A DNA stretch of 60,000 nt, taken from assembly GCA_914767715.1 (NCBI GenBank), contig OU612068.1, positions 33,296,001-33,356,000 of the forward strand. Direction: 5' to 3'. Each line of letters opens with the position of its first letter. Position 1 is the stretch's first letter. The stretch is from Membranipora membranacea (taxonomy: Eukaryota; Bryozoa; Gymnolaemata; Cheilostomatida; Membraniporidae). The position numbers were made by a program, and so were the translations under genes. Below the pieces are notes generated by a model, which was not told the origin of the DNA, did not search any database, and saw only the letters and a list, made by a program, of their open reading frames with translations. Below, one piece after another: positions 1-14,300 of the stretch.

Positions 1-1367
1 TGCCCCTATATCCGTGTTTCACTGCATCCCTTGACTGGCTTAGAGTTGAGAAAAATGTCTCAATTAGTTTCACCAGGCATGCATCCATTTTTTTGTCATG
101 TTGAACTGGGCCGAACCTGATACCATGAGCCATGAGAGACCGAGCTGGTCACGCCTGCATGTGTACTACGTGGGCTCGTGCTATACATAGTGATCTCGAT
201 TTCAAATAAGAGGATCTTAACAAGTACCTAGGGAAAGTAACCTGATCATAAGAAAATTGCCTGCTCTCACCATACTAACCCAAATCCATAATTTCCCTGA
301 TGACATGAGTTCTCATGTCCAAATGAGCGACACTTTATTGTTTGAGATCTAGGATATCAGCTAAAGAATGTCCCCTTAATCAGAGGTCTGACTGATTCAC
401 AGTAGGTAGACTTTACTCATGACAGATAAATGTCATCTTGGCGTCAGGAATACTATGATGGACTTAGCGAGAATGTAAATAATGTTTTGCAACGTACGCT
501 TGATGGCCAGGTCCGCATTGAATCTAGGCATCTATAAAAAAACGATGATAAAAAGTCATGTAACAGACAGACGAAGTCCGGCCGGTATAAGTCCGGTATA
601 AGAGTATATAAGGAAGCTAAATCAATTAAAAAATTGAAACCAATCAATGGTTGTTGTTGAGAGTATTTAGAATATCCATCTATCTCCATTATCACTTGAC
701 AGGGGACGTATGCTAGTCATAGTAAACATTCATGTATGGGAGAGTCGCCTCACCCCTTATTATATCACATATATCAATGTTGTCATTCTGCAAACCACTC
801 TGACGTCTGCCAGCTCTCTGCCAGCTCTCGTGCACTGTGTTAAGCATTTCTCCCCGCCACATTTATTAGTTTTCGTCACCCTTTATCATTGTCACCCAAA
901 TTTCTTTGTAGCCCGGCTCAGACACCCAGCAGGTAAAAGAAAGTGTTCATTTTCAATTTTACAAATAACTATCTATCTCAGACTATGCCTCCAATTCTCA
1001 ATCTATTTGTGTGTCTGTGCGTGTGATTTAAGCTGATGATACTCGATTTATATATGGTGAAAGTTTAAAGTATACGAGGAAATCGTAATTGCATATGAAG
1101 AGGAAGCTTAATAGGACTGCGTGAAATGCATGACTTTGCAATCCCAGCACCAATAGATCTGCAGCATCTGCCCTATACACCCTTGAGATATCAGGCACCT
1201 GTAGATAGATGACACTGCCTGGATATAGCTGTGCTCTAAAGTGTCACCCCTCGTTTGTATGTACTCATGTAGATTTAGTACCCAAGCTTTCACCTGCTGC
1301 ACAATGTCACACCTCAGTATGTATATAAAAGTCGCCGCCGCCATGTGTGGCTTATTTACCTCTACCT
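1..1367. other. Left edge, no gene recognised
   Basis: I see no exon here with coding character and good splice sites on both ends. The open frames are short and lack recognisable motifs. Because the SLK-type gene that starts at 2312 is cut by the window, this stretch may be one of its introns. Confidence 0.4.
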
Positions 1368-1690
1368 AATCACTATGGTTCCATGGGTCGATTTTGTGGT
1401 TCACTCCAATTTCGAATGGTTAGAATCCAGTGGATTCTAACCATTCCCATGATGGGAAAAACATGAAAAGAATCTGCCGCGGCCGAGACTTGAACCCCGG
1501 CCTCCCGCGTTAAATCCCTTTGAAGGCATTGTGTGCAAGCGCCAATTAGGAAATAGGTCGAATAAACACGGTTTGGATATTCGCGTCCAAAAAGTCATTC
1601 GTCACAATCGGAATTTGACTTTAATGCCATTTCCATGGGGCGATTACTACCGAAATCCTTACATAATCGATCCATGGAACCATAGTGATT
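1368..1690. mobile_element. Small element with 26-bp terminal inverted repeats
   Basis: Positions 1368-1393 and 1665-1690 are inverted copies with one mismatch in 26 bp. They bound a 323-bp unit with no coding capacity, which is the layout of a non-autonomous DNA transposon (MITE). A perfect 15-bp-arm palindrome sits inside at 1415-1445. On the minus strand, about 1470-1510 resembles a tRNA T-arm, with GGTTCAAGTCTC close to a pol III B box. I could not find a clear target-site duplication. It might instead be a tRNA-derived SINE caught between inverted repeats. Confidence 0.6.
1415..1445. repeat. Perfect 31-bp palindrome
   Basis: Two 15-bp arms, AATGGTTAGAATCCA and its exact complement, are separated by one G. 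The palindrome lies inside the terminal-inverted-repeat element and could form a cruciform or an RNA hairpin. Confidence 0.8.
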
Positions 1691-2311
1691 GTTTCTCTGC
1701 TGCTTGGTTTCATCATTTTCTGTCAGGCGAGTTTTGAGGTGATACAAAATGGCGATATAAGTCATGTCCAAACTCGGCAGTTGTGAAGAGAAATCTCACC
1801 ATCAAAACTGTCAAATTTTATATCAATTAATTTGGCTGGTTGGCTCCAAATTCTTGTGTCCTAAAAGGGGTAATTAATTTATTCACTGTTGTCACAATTA
1901 ATTAAAGATGGTGTCACTTTGACATAAAATGATACTGGTCATGACTCGTTTTTTCGTGACGAACAGTCCCAAAAAACAACAACATGCCACCAGCTGTGGT
2001 ACATTGGTCAAAATAGACTATAGTGTAAACAACTCAACTACAACTCCTGTTTCCTGGTGTGTCAAAAGAAGGGATGGATGCCAAAATTATGAAAAATCGT
2101 GGCATAATATGCAAAAAATACTGGACAGGCACCACAAAACAGCAAAACTCTGTCTATGCTCCACTAAGTCATGGCTGCAGGCTGCAGGTTCTTCCTCCGT
2201 AGGATATCTCAGATATCCCAGAACTGTAACTGACATTTTTAGAAGGCTGATGATGATTGGCATAGCTGCACATTTTTTCAATCATCTCTATTCTACTAAT
2301 TTTGTTGACAG
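1691..2311. other. Probable intron of the SLK-type gene
   Basis: No coding exon is recognised. The stretch ends in a usable acceptor (TTTGTTGACAG) directly before the first supported exon of the SLK-type gene. The open frames here have no family features. Confidence 0.4.
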
Positions 2312-5300
2312 GTGCCTCAGGTGGTGATGCAGACGATCGATGAAGTGACAAGAGATGAGGAGAAGAAGGCCCAGCCAAATATCACCACAGAAGTGATCCC
2401 TGGTCCCACAGATCCCATCCCCTCTGATCAGGACAGAAAATCATCAACAGAACAAGAGCCTTCTAATGGTCTGTGAACAATAAAGTGAAATAAATTGTTG
2501 TTTTCACTTTCAACCTTCATAATTTAGTCATATTCTACACCTGGATTTGACTATAGATGCCCAACAGAACTAAAAATGTAGTGATGATTCAAAATGGATG
2601 CAAAAATTAATAATTTCAAAAGAACGGATTACATATTAAAAGGGAAGTGTTATGCGAGTATTATTATTGCAGCATTCAGCCTATTTCAATCATAAATTAA
2701 TTTCTGTTGCAGAGAAGCCAAAGGCTCCAGAAGAGCCAGTCCTCCCAGAAGCTCCAGCTAATCCAGAGAAAAAGCCTTCAACGGCAGCGGACGAACCACA
2801 AACTAACGGTGAACCAATTAAATATAGACAGAAGGTAGGCACTTTGTTTTATAAATATTTCTGCCTATACAAGATGTAAAGTGAGTTTAGTGCATTTTGA
2901 GAGCGGTATCCAGGCCTCTAAAGTGGCAAGTGGGTAGGTAGGTAGGTAGGTAGGGTGTCACACAAAATTATACATCCCTTTATGGAAATCTGGTAGTTTT
3001 TGTAGGTGATAAACAAACCCACACCTAGAAAAATAAAATATCTTGGAATTGTGTAGGCCTTGAGCTCCCGCCAATTATCAACTGCATGGTAATACAATGT
3101 TGTTCTGCCAATTTGAACTAAAGTCAGACGTTCATTCAAATTAAGAAAATTTTGCAGTGATTTTGGCCACCCCCATGTCGCTTCAAGGTCAAGACAACTC
3201 CTTGTACTGTTGTCAATTTGTTGCATAAATCCCTTTAATTGCCACATTAATTTTTTTCAAGGTGTAGGTGTTATTTGAAGTGACTAGACCGGCCATAAAC
3301 CAGTTTGTAGACTCTGTTTTATCTCTAACAGGATATGATGATGAGATAATAGGTCGTGAGGGTCATAGGTCGTGAGGGTCATTGGTAGGGCATTAGTAAT
3401 ATCACCAGCTCTATGCTCATGTTATTGTTATATGACTGTCCTTTCGCTTAATACCTGTTCCTGTTGGACAGACTTTTACAAAAGAATTTGACACCGTGTT
3501 TTGTAAAATGTTTGAATTCCAAAGTATTTTATTTTTAGGACTTGGAAGCGGTAAGGGTGTGCTTTTTTTATAATATAACCCATGAGCAGCAGCCAGCTGT
3601 AGCTCACGCTAGACTGACTTTTGTTTGTATATATCCTCCTTCTGGTGTTGACAATGTCTGAGGCATAATTATCCCTAGCCTTAGCGGGCTCTTTGTCGCG
3701 GTGTGTGGGGCTCCCTTATCCAACCCTTTAAATATTTACACCCAAACAATATTAGCAACATATATCCGTCCCAATCACTGTAAATATGTTGTGTTATAAG
3801 TTTGGCAATGTGTTTATAAGAATGGAAAATTGTTCTGGAGCTCAGTTCCTTTTTTGGTGACAGTGAGCCGTTAAGCGCATATCTGTCGTGGCACCTGCTG
3901 TGCCTATGATCAGGATATGATAAAGTGACATCATGAAGTCATGAGTTAGTTAACCATTACCATTAACTACAAAAACCTCCATTCTGTCGATTAACATGAG
4001 TTGGTCAATATTGTCCAAGATTTATTTGAATAATAGGACATGAAAATTGTGTAATGTCACTAGTACAAGTGATTTATTAGTTTGATGCAGTTATCTGTCA
4101 TTATCACCTGGAAATGAAAAGTCATGACGCAACTTCAGTTGCTTGATCCTTGTGAGTTGGTTGAGGTCAGCCATATTGTCTTGTTATGTATCTAGTTCGT
4201 TTTAAGATGACCCCAGCTCTTGTCCTTTATAGGGACAAACTTTTCTCATCATTCATAAAATGTATCGTAGTATTCCATGACATTCCACTGCCAAATTAAG
4301 CCGACTATCATCTGGACGAAAGAGGTTGTTTTTCAAATCTTACCCAGTCATGCTTACCAGTGATTTTACTAAAATATTGCCAAATAATTAATTGTGATGT
4401 TGCTATTTTTTCCACAGAAAGCTTTATCTGAAGAGCCTGTTTTTGTGTGTAGAAAATAATTTGACCAACGGATGTGAACTGCCCGCAAACTTACGTACAT
4501 CGCATTCGACACTCGAAGCCGCTAAATTTGATGACCCTTGTTCTGTAAAAAATTAATATTTATAAGAAAATAGATTGATTGATATGATCTTGATGTTGAT
4601 CACGTGATTCCCTGCTTGAGGTTATCAAAGACTAAGAATATATCCTTACTCTGTGAGGTTATATACATATTTACATCCTCAGTGATTTTTAGCCTTGAAA
4701 AACCACATCATTTAAATCTCAAGGGCAGCCAATTCTTACCAGAATATCTACCAATTTAATTTTTCTTTTGTTGGTACCTCATACATCGGATATATGCCGG
4801 CTTATCATTATTGTAATATGAGAAGAGCACAACTAAATACGAGATAAGAGATATCTCCTGACCTGAACATCCGTGCTCATATAATTTGACATCTAAATAT
4901 AAAACAGCATGTCCTGTTTTCGCATTCGCTCATTCCTAAAGTGTCTCACTTTAATTAATATCATCACTATTCTACTCCATACAAATTCTTTTATCCATGA
5001 AACAACAAAGCTATGTGGCTGGTAATAATAGAATTACATGCTGATTACAGAAGGACAAACCTGCAGCGCCTCAGAAGGCTGAGAATGGCCACGCTCAGAA
5101 GGACAACAACCACTACAGGACGCTCAAGAAAACGAGGAAGTTTGTAGTGGATGGTCGAGAGGTGACAACAACTCAGAAAAAAATAGTCACTGGTCAAGAA
5201 GATGCTAAAAAAACAGCATTCGCTCATCAAAATAGGTAGCCTAAAGATCGTAATATCAATGGTGTAACTATCCTGGGTGACTAAGCTTTTCAATGTGTGC

Positions 5301-8300
5301 TCTAAAAAAGAAACGTGTGTGAATTTTTTATTTAGCTGGTAGATCCAAATCTACAGTCCAGTCTGCCGGTGAGCAGCTCTTGACTCTCTCTGACTTGCTT
5401 TTGGCTTGTTTTGTAGCACATATCGATAACTTTTAATTATTTTGTTGCTGACAGCGCCAAATTTATATATTCAGGAAACTAGATTTACGAGAATTGAAGG
5501 TATTACAGAAAGAAGAAAACAGACAATACCAGGAGCTGATGATAAAAACTACAACAGCTAAAGAGAACTTAGACCGGCAGGTAATTGACAGATAATACGT
5601 GGGGGTATGCCTGATATGGTGGTGGATAATGGATAATATGATTTTTGTGAGCTTAACCCTCAATTTTGTATTTGTGATAAATTCTCTTAGGCAGCTCAAA
5701 AATAAATGTGATGCTTAAATTTTGTTATTTCACAACATAACACAGGGTAATAGAAACAAATTTAATAACGATTATGGTCATTTTTGCCTGACAATTCCCT
5801 CCCTAAAAATAAATGTGTTTGTCCATCTCTTACGTCAATGAACGTCAAACTACATAACATGCCCCATTAAAACATATTTTATAGTAAATATTTTAAGCTC
5901 TAATCAAAATTTTGAAATATTATAATAAAACTTGTCATGTCCTGTAGATTATCTGTTATTAAAATGTAAGAATTTGCGTGGGAGTCTAGAGTTTTATTAC
6001 CGCTTGAGGCGATTTGATACTAATTTTGAACTGGCTGCAATCCTTTGGCAAATTAATGACTCTGAAAGATGAAAGCACCAGTGAAATGTGACTTGGCACA
6101 ACAGAAAATGTTCTTTGTGATAACTTGTTGTTTTTCTGAGATTGCTCGATAACAGATAAAAACTGTATAGCGTATTATAGCATATTATAGCATATTATAG
6201 CATATTATAGCATATTATAGCATATTATAGCATATTATAGCATATTATTAAAGGTTTGAAATTACAATCCACAGATATTGTCATATTGATCCTTTTTAAT
6301 TCCTAGTAATCAGAAATTCTGAGCTTTTGTTGCAATGATAATCTGGAACAACAGCCTTTGTCTAGTTCAAATTATTGACAGTTTTATATTAAATTGCCTA
6401 ACAAATGACCTTAGGAATAATGTCTACTCACGTAAAAGGAGATTAGCCCGGGGATGAACATGTATCTAAAATACAGAAATCAACAAAAAAAACAGCTGTT
6501 CCTCACCGATGTCATTGCCGAGTTTTTTTGCCCAGGCTTAGTATCTAGTCATGTTGCTTACAGATTACTCCTGACAAAGCCCACCTGGTCATGTATAATT
6601 CTCATGCTATTGTTTGCACAGTGGTTGTTGGGTGGGACTCACAACCTTTGACCAGACGGAACTTAAATTTTAGTCATCAAAAATCCATTTAATCCCCCAG
6701 CATGTTACGTAATTGACTTTTCACATTTTTTGCATTGTCCGTTTGACACTTTTTCAATTGTTTGCACTTTCCCACGGTCGCTGCCGTTTACAGCGTTACT
6801 GTAAATACGAGCGGTGATATTTTTTGCTGACTCTTGTACTGTATGATGTTTCTGTCTGTTTGTCATAGTGTGATACAGAGCTCGGGACACATGTACGCTC
6901 ATATGAGATCAAACTGGATAATCTGATGAAGTCACATAAGAATGACCTTGAGAAAACGGAGAACGGTCAGAGTACGGAGATGAGAAATCATCAGCGTAAG
7001 ATGAGAGCTGAGCAGGTAATCTTCTTATATATCTATGTGTCAGGTTGGCAGTCTCGTCAACTTCCACATTGACCGTACCCTGTTTTTGGTAGATTGCCAT
7101 GAAATAGTCAAATTCTCCCAGGTTATGGACCTGAAGGAGAACCATGTCCTGACCTGAGTAAACCTGACTGTATTACAGGCTTTCAATTGAACCCTTAAAC
7201 TGAAGATGAATTTACTGCGACGGGGATATCCTTACGCTGCATATAAAAAGTGGTGATAGATATGATAGTACAATCTGACAGTGAAGCAATAGAATGATTC
7301 TTACAATGATTTTGTCTGGCCTTTCTGCATACTGTGGATAATGGTATACTCACTGCGCGCTGAGCAAGTTACCCAGGTGGGTAGGTAGGAGCTTTGGCGC
7401 GAGTTATTTCAGTCTTAGGAATTTAAAGTTCAGGTTTGTCTGTTTAAGACTTGAAGTACAAATATACGAAGGTTGACTGTTATTTTAAAATTAAAAATTA
7501 TGAAAACACTGCCGGTGTGACCTTCATTCAGTATGCATGACATTGACTGCTAAGAAGTCTTTGCAAGGTCATAAGCTGCAGAAGTACATGACATGTCCAT
7601 TAGGATGACTTTATCGCTGTCTACTAGCAATGATCTTTGCTACTAGCAGTGGCAGCAGCTTCCATCTATTGTTTATTTAAATAGGCCGACCAGCTGTGGC
7701 TGACCAAGCTATAAAAAGTAACTAAAGATCGAAAAATCTGATAATCATTTATTAAAAGGAACCCACAAAAAAAGAAGTAAAAAAGCATGATTTCTGTGGT
7801 ATGCTGCTCCAAACAAGTACCAATAGTGCAGAAGTGACTCCTGTTGCTGGGTGAAATAACTGGATAATTTATGGTGTTTTTGCATATGGAGTTTCCTCTT
7901 CATCCAGAACTATTGACGCAGATTTTCTGCATTTTTTACGATTTATCATCGAAAACAAGCCGCTCAATCAAACCCAGATTGACATCTGCTTAATTAATTC
8001 ATAGTAAAATGTATGGTCAAGATATAGTACGCTAATAATAAAGTTATTAAAAAGTGATAATATAATCCTCCGACACTTTGACTGGTGTATGGCAGCAACT
8101 GTCAAGTATTTGTAGTATTCGGATTTTTTTACATTCTTTTGTATGCAGTAGCCGGGGTTGTGGGAGGTTTTAAGGAGTTGAGGGAGGTTTTAATTTATTC
8201 ATAATATTCATCTATGCACTAAATTTGAATGTCAACTCAACTTCCCAAACTACAATTAGCATGTATTCTGAACTGGTGGGGTTTTTTGTTATGCCAAGTG

Positions 8301-11300
8301 AAGGCAGTGTTTAGCCACCGTTGCCACATTTCAATTGGGCAAGTTATAATCACCCTGAACAGATGATCTTGCGGACAAAGCTTGGGTAACCTGGGGCCTC
8401 TGTTAGATCTTTGTTAGACTTTACCCCCTTAAATATATGTTGGGTTATTGAACCTGCGGTCGATTATCATAACCAATTTTATTCACCTTCATCATTTCTC
8501 CTGGCATAATGATAGTTTTGCTAGACTCGTAAAGCGCTTCAATTTTTTTATAATTATTATAATTGCCACTATGATACGAAGTGACCATATATGACACGAG
8601 ATTCTGGTCATGGCTGTTACAAGACATGACATGACAAAAAAATGTGGAGAAACGCAGCTAAAGATAAATACAAAAATGAAAACAAAATTTTACTGGCCTA
8701 TTAGCTTTACACATGGCACCTTCCGTTTTAATTGCTGATGCCAGAATTGTTGCCAATTCTGGAGATCTAGGTACAAGGGGCCTCCTATTTCAGGTGAAAC
8801 CTCAAAGACTTGAAAATAGTTTTAAAGAAAAATTGGCATGCTAGAATTGTTGAATGAATTTGTCAACGTGACCCATGGGGTAAGGTGTACAGGGGGGAAG
8901 GTATACTGGGGATTAACAGATGGTTGCGATATATGTGGTCGGGTAAGAAACTACTTAACCAGTTGACATGATGAATTACTGGTAATCCGGATATTCCAAA
9001 ATTAACTGATATAAATATGGATTAGAAATATGTTAACATTGTTCTTTGTGTGGATTATCTCGCTGCTTTATATTTTCTCCACCCCCAAGCTCTCTGATAG
9101 GCTCAAGTTCTAGCCAATGGGCAAGCAAACAGATGATGAAGATCTCACTTTGCTCGGCAAACTTATTATGATGGTTTCTAGGTCGAGCTTTCTAGCTTAG
9201 CATGTGTGAGGGAAAACCCATATGGTTCCCTTGATTTAAAAATGACGCAAAACAAAGGTGACGCACAAGAGGGTCTGACATCTTGAGACATAATCTGAGG
9301 TTAAATGTCAGGAAATCTTTAAAAATGATGGGTGAAAAATTGATACATATTATATCCTCTAGCTTATATCCTATATCTTAGCCTATTTCCCCTGCGCAAA
9401 TATATATCCTCAATATTGAGCTCATAAAACCAGGAAAAGCGAATTCAGACTTGTCCTGTCTGGTGATGCACAGTGATAAATGGCAAATAACAGGGGTTAT
9501 ATGTGATATGGCACAACCCAAATGCTAACTAACTATCAACTATGCTCTTCGACATGAAGACTGCCTTCTATCCAGACATGTTTGTTAATGAGATTCTGTT
9601 TGTTTCTTATATCAGGATAAAGAATATAAAGCTTTCAAGAAGAGGAGCAAAAATGAACAGAAACTGTTTGAGGCAGAATTGAGTTCAGTGAAGAACAAGG
9701 CTGATGTCAAGAGGAGGAAGGAAGAGAATGAGATCGAGATGCGCGAGAAGGTTTGTGTGACTGATGCTTTGAGGGTAGCCTGTTTTCACAAGCTCTGTAC
9801 TGCCCTTCCCCACCAGACAAAGCTTGCAAAGCGGACTACCTTGAGAGGAGGGCACTGTTTTGTGGCGGGCAATTCGGCTTCACCAAAACAGACCTGAAAT
9901 TTTCATATCACTCAAACACTAAACACATTATTCTGTCGAAAATAGGGTTGTTGTTTCACTTTTTGACATTTTCATTATATGACCACACCTTGCCCACGCT
10001 TTTCACAGAAAAGCTTTCATACCTGGAATATCCCGCTAACACCAAGCAGTGCTATCTCTTCAGTTTGTAATCGAAATAATAGGTCAGGTACACATAAGGA
10101 AGTCTTACAATAATATCCTTATGGCGGCCTACATTTTTGCTGAATAATCGTTAATAATGGTAGATTGTTTCACAATTCATCATTTTTTCTGCATAGATTG
10201 GACCAACAAGCATTTTTTGATCCTTTTTTTAACCACCACACCTATTTTGAACGAGTGAAAATTGATTTATGTCGCCATTATGTTGTTATTAGTCCACATC
10301 CAGTCCTGGATGTTGTGATGATGTAGATCCTTGCACCCAATATCCGAATATCAAATGTTTATATAAGTACCTGACCACTGAAGAATAACGAATACTATAA
10401 ACTGTATAGTTAGTAAAGATTAGTTGTGACTGGGATAGGCGCTACCAAATATAAACCACAATACCTAATATAAACAATACAAAATACACATATGGAGAAG
10501 GAAGAAATACACCATCTAACTTAGAGTATCTGCTTAACTTGGCTAACAATATGGAAGTTGAACCTGAAGCCTCACTCCCAATCTTAACTCTTTCAAGTTG
10601 AAATCATGCTCCCTATCGGGTACTTTGATGTGTTGTAAAGGTTACAGCAAGCGATACTCAATATTACATGCATGTACTTAACAGCACATCAAAGTACCCA
10701 ATCTGGAGCAAGATTTCAACTTGATAAGGTTCTGCATGTTATGCATTTGTGTTAATACTAATTACGACATTACCAATTACTAAATTGTCATATTTATGTT
10801 ACAACTCACCAGTCAGATAACCTCCCATCCTTGTTTTATATCGAATTACTCAGTTACTGACAACTTTACCAGCACAAAATTGAATAATAGACCAATTTTA
10901 TGGCATTAGCATGCAACACCAGGAAATAACCACTCAATTGTCTGATCTGTACTGCATGGTGATGCTAGACTCCATAACATTAGTATTCAGGAAGCCATCC
11001 TGTGTTAAGTAAAATTAACTGTTATCGAAACTTAGAAGAGGAAGTTTGAGACTTTTTTGTCCTTGTACTTAAAATTTTGGATAATCATGTTAAAATATTT
11101 ACAGGAGCGATCATTCCTGGAGAGACAGACAGAACTGATGGATACATCCACCAAACGGTTGAGCGAGCAGCACCGACAAAAAATAGCCCTGCTTGAGAAA
11201 CAGGCTCTACAGCAGAAGCAGCAGTTGCTGAGAGGTGAGTTCTCGGTCACGATTTGGTGCCAGAGGTATGTTGTTATGGTGAGGTTTAAGATTAGCACTA

Positions 11301-14300
11301 AGTTTTTCATGGCCACATGAGGATCTGCGGTGATTTTAGTTTTCCCTTTTTTGCATATTGCCAGAGATTAGAGTGAAAACAAGCAGGTTGACAGGTTATT
11401 TTTGAATATGACATGATAAAAATGGGCCAGACAAATTGTTGATTTCAAATGGACATCGGAGATAGGTCATGAATACCATTTGGCCACCCACAAGCATATA
11501 AATTAACAAACAACGTATTTATGTTTATGGCGCCTCTTACTTTTGAAAGAGTATTCAAATTTGGGTAGTTCAAATGGTTTTTACTGCACAGGTGGTCAAA
11601 ATTTTGTCCTTTATGAAAAAGGCCAGAGAGAAGAATTAAAATTAATAAATATAATTATTTAGTTGATGATGAATAAAATAATTAATTTATGGTTTTTTTT
11701 TCTTCATCCTAAACTCTTTACTCATTTCGCAGTTGATATATATTTTTTCACTACTGAGATGAGCTTTTTGTTGGAATTATTAAAGGGCAGCGCCTGAAAA
11801 CATTTGTATCACATGAATGGCCTGGTGCTCATAAAAAATTTTGCGCAATCGTGAACAAAGAAAAAATGTAAAAGGCTGTGGTAGGTGTCATTTGTCGCTT
11901 CCGTCATCTGTGGGACCAAAAACTGAGGCAAGTGTTGAATATTTGTCATATTGCTCATGTTTCCGAGCTAGAAAATTCAAAAAGCAACATAATAATTTAT
12001 GTTGCAATGGATTGTAAACGTGTCGGAAGAAAATTGTCAGCTGTTGATGAAGTGATACCTGCTTGTTGTCAGTTGTATACCTTTCTTGAAATGGTGATTC
12101 ACCAAAACCTGCGGTTTTCTCTAAGCGGCAATTTCCGCCGACATCGGTTAGTTTTTATCGATGTGTAGGGGAGAAATGATCTTAATCTCATATTATTCTA
12201 GTGCAATTTTGTCAATGATTATTTTTAAATTTTTTATTACACAATTTATTTTCCAAATGGCCTCATGAAGAGACGTTAGACTGCTATCTTTTCTCTGTAA
12301 CTTTTTAAATTGGGCGGAGCAGAGAGGTTAAGCTATATATGCGGCCGTTCTGTTTAAGCGCACACAATATTTCACATCCCTACACAGTCTACAAGGACAG
12401 GTGAATTTAAAATTAATGTCTCAATATGGGCAAAAAATGTGAAATTGAATTCTTATCCACCTGATGGTATGAGATTGACCTCAAACTTCAGTCACGTTAC
12501 CTGTGCTGTGCTGTGTTGTGTTATTCAATGAAAACATCCCCCAGCAGCAATGTCAATAGGAACAAGTTTATTATCTACTAATAATGTCAAAAAAGTTGTT
12601 CACGCCTGCGATTTGAGTAGGCCTGGAAATTTGAAACAATAGGCGACTGTTTCCAAGATTAGAACTGGTTGATTAGTTATAGATAAGAAGACTATTTTTA
12701 TATCTACCTGTTGTATCAGAGAATAGTGCCCTCGGCACATGTTTCCTAATATTAGGTACATGGCCACCTCAAACTTGTCGTATGAAGCATTCTGACACCC
12801 GCCCAAATGAGGTTAATTAATCTTGTAATATAAAATGCAAGAATACAGTTGACAAACGTTTACTGCACGTGGACAGCAGAACATGCAAAGATGATGAATA
12901 AAAAAGTTGAAAGCTGAATAATCTCCCCTGAAAGAACTATCGCCTCCTGAGTAATAACGTTGGGAATAATTATATGCTATTTTAAATACAGTAACTGATT
13001 TTATCATATAGCGGCTGTAGGATCAGACTTAATTGTGGCAAATTGTGACAATTTCTTTTTTTCTGAAATTAGGCAGCTGAATTCTTCAGTCTACTTTTAA
13101 GTTGCCCTTCTTTTTTCAGAACGAGAAGCCATTACATGGGAGGTAGAGGAGAGACACCTTCATGATCGATACCAGCTCCATAAGCGCTTACTCAAAGACT
13201 TCTACTTCCTACGCCGCCATCAAATGTTAACCAGACATGCTAAGGTTTGTGTCACATCAATCAAAATCATGAGTGTGTCACACTGCCAATAACAAGCAAG
13301 ATGCTATTTAGCTCAGTGACTAACCGAAATCCTGGTTAAAAAAATTGACTATGAAGCTCAATATATTTACATTTATCAAGGGTGTATTCTCACCTGTCAT
13401 ATCAGATATCTCTAAGGTGTAAATCATTATATGCAACAAACTCGGTTTATTTACTAATATATTTTATCCCACCCTGCAGATGGCAAATACCTCCTAATGT
13501 GGAACCGGAAACAGGAACATCATGCTAAAGAGCTCTGAGTGGATAAATTCATGAAATGTACATCTTTGGAGTTTTCATCTCAGCTCTGGCTTAAATTCTC
13601 ATGGTGTTAAATATGTATAACATATATATAATGGCCATGATCTATTTATGTGTGTTTGTGTGTGTAGGAGAGAGATCAGTTGAAGCGCACACAGACACGC
13701 GATGAAGACGAGATGTTACGGCGACATCACGCCGATAAGAAAAGGCTGCCGGGTATACTGAAGCGTGAGGCAGCCACACGACAGCAGATGTTCAAACAGA
13801 GTCTCAGGATCAGTATGATTACATCTGTCGATGAGGAAAAGGATAAAGTCAAACAGGTAAGCTTCACCTAGAAGTTTAATCAATCCTTTCATTATCGTTG
13901 CCTTACAACTAAACATAATGATGACAAGTTTTCAGATTTCTAGTTTTGCTCATATCATATCATATCATGCTATAGCAGGCCTTGTTTGTGTTATGTTGCC
14001 CCATTGTGTATTTTGCCTCATGCTTGAGCAATGAGCATATTACTTTATGTTACAGTTTAGCAAGCCACTCGCGTCGCTATTATTTCTTACTGTACCAGTG
14101 GCTGTGCAGCCTAAGCATATAGAGGCAGGTCAACGTCCCCAATCCCAAATCTATTTTTCCTGGTCTCTACCAAAAACAGCCCAATAAACCTTCCTGACTT
14201 CAACCGCAAACTTCCTAATCTACGAGGCCTAGATGGCGGAAAATTATTGCCAACCTAATTTTGCAGACGAGCAAACCCTGCACATATGGGTGGACCTACT

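Noticed and set aside
1470-1510. tRNA gene on the minus strand
   Set aside because: Only a T-arm/B-box-like piece is visible. No full cloverleaf, acceptor stem or A box could be matched, so it is treated as part of a repeat.
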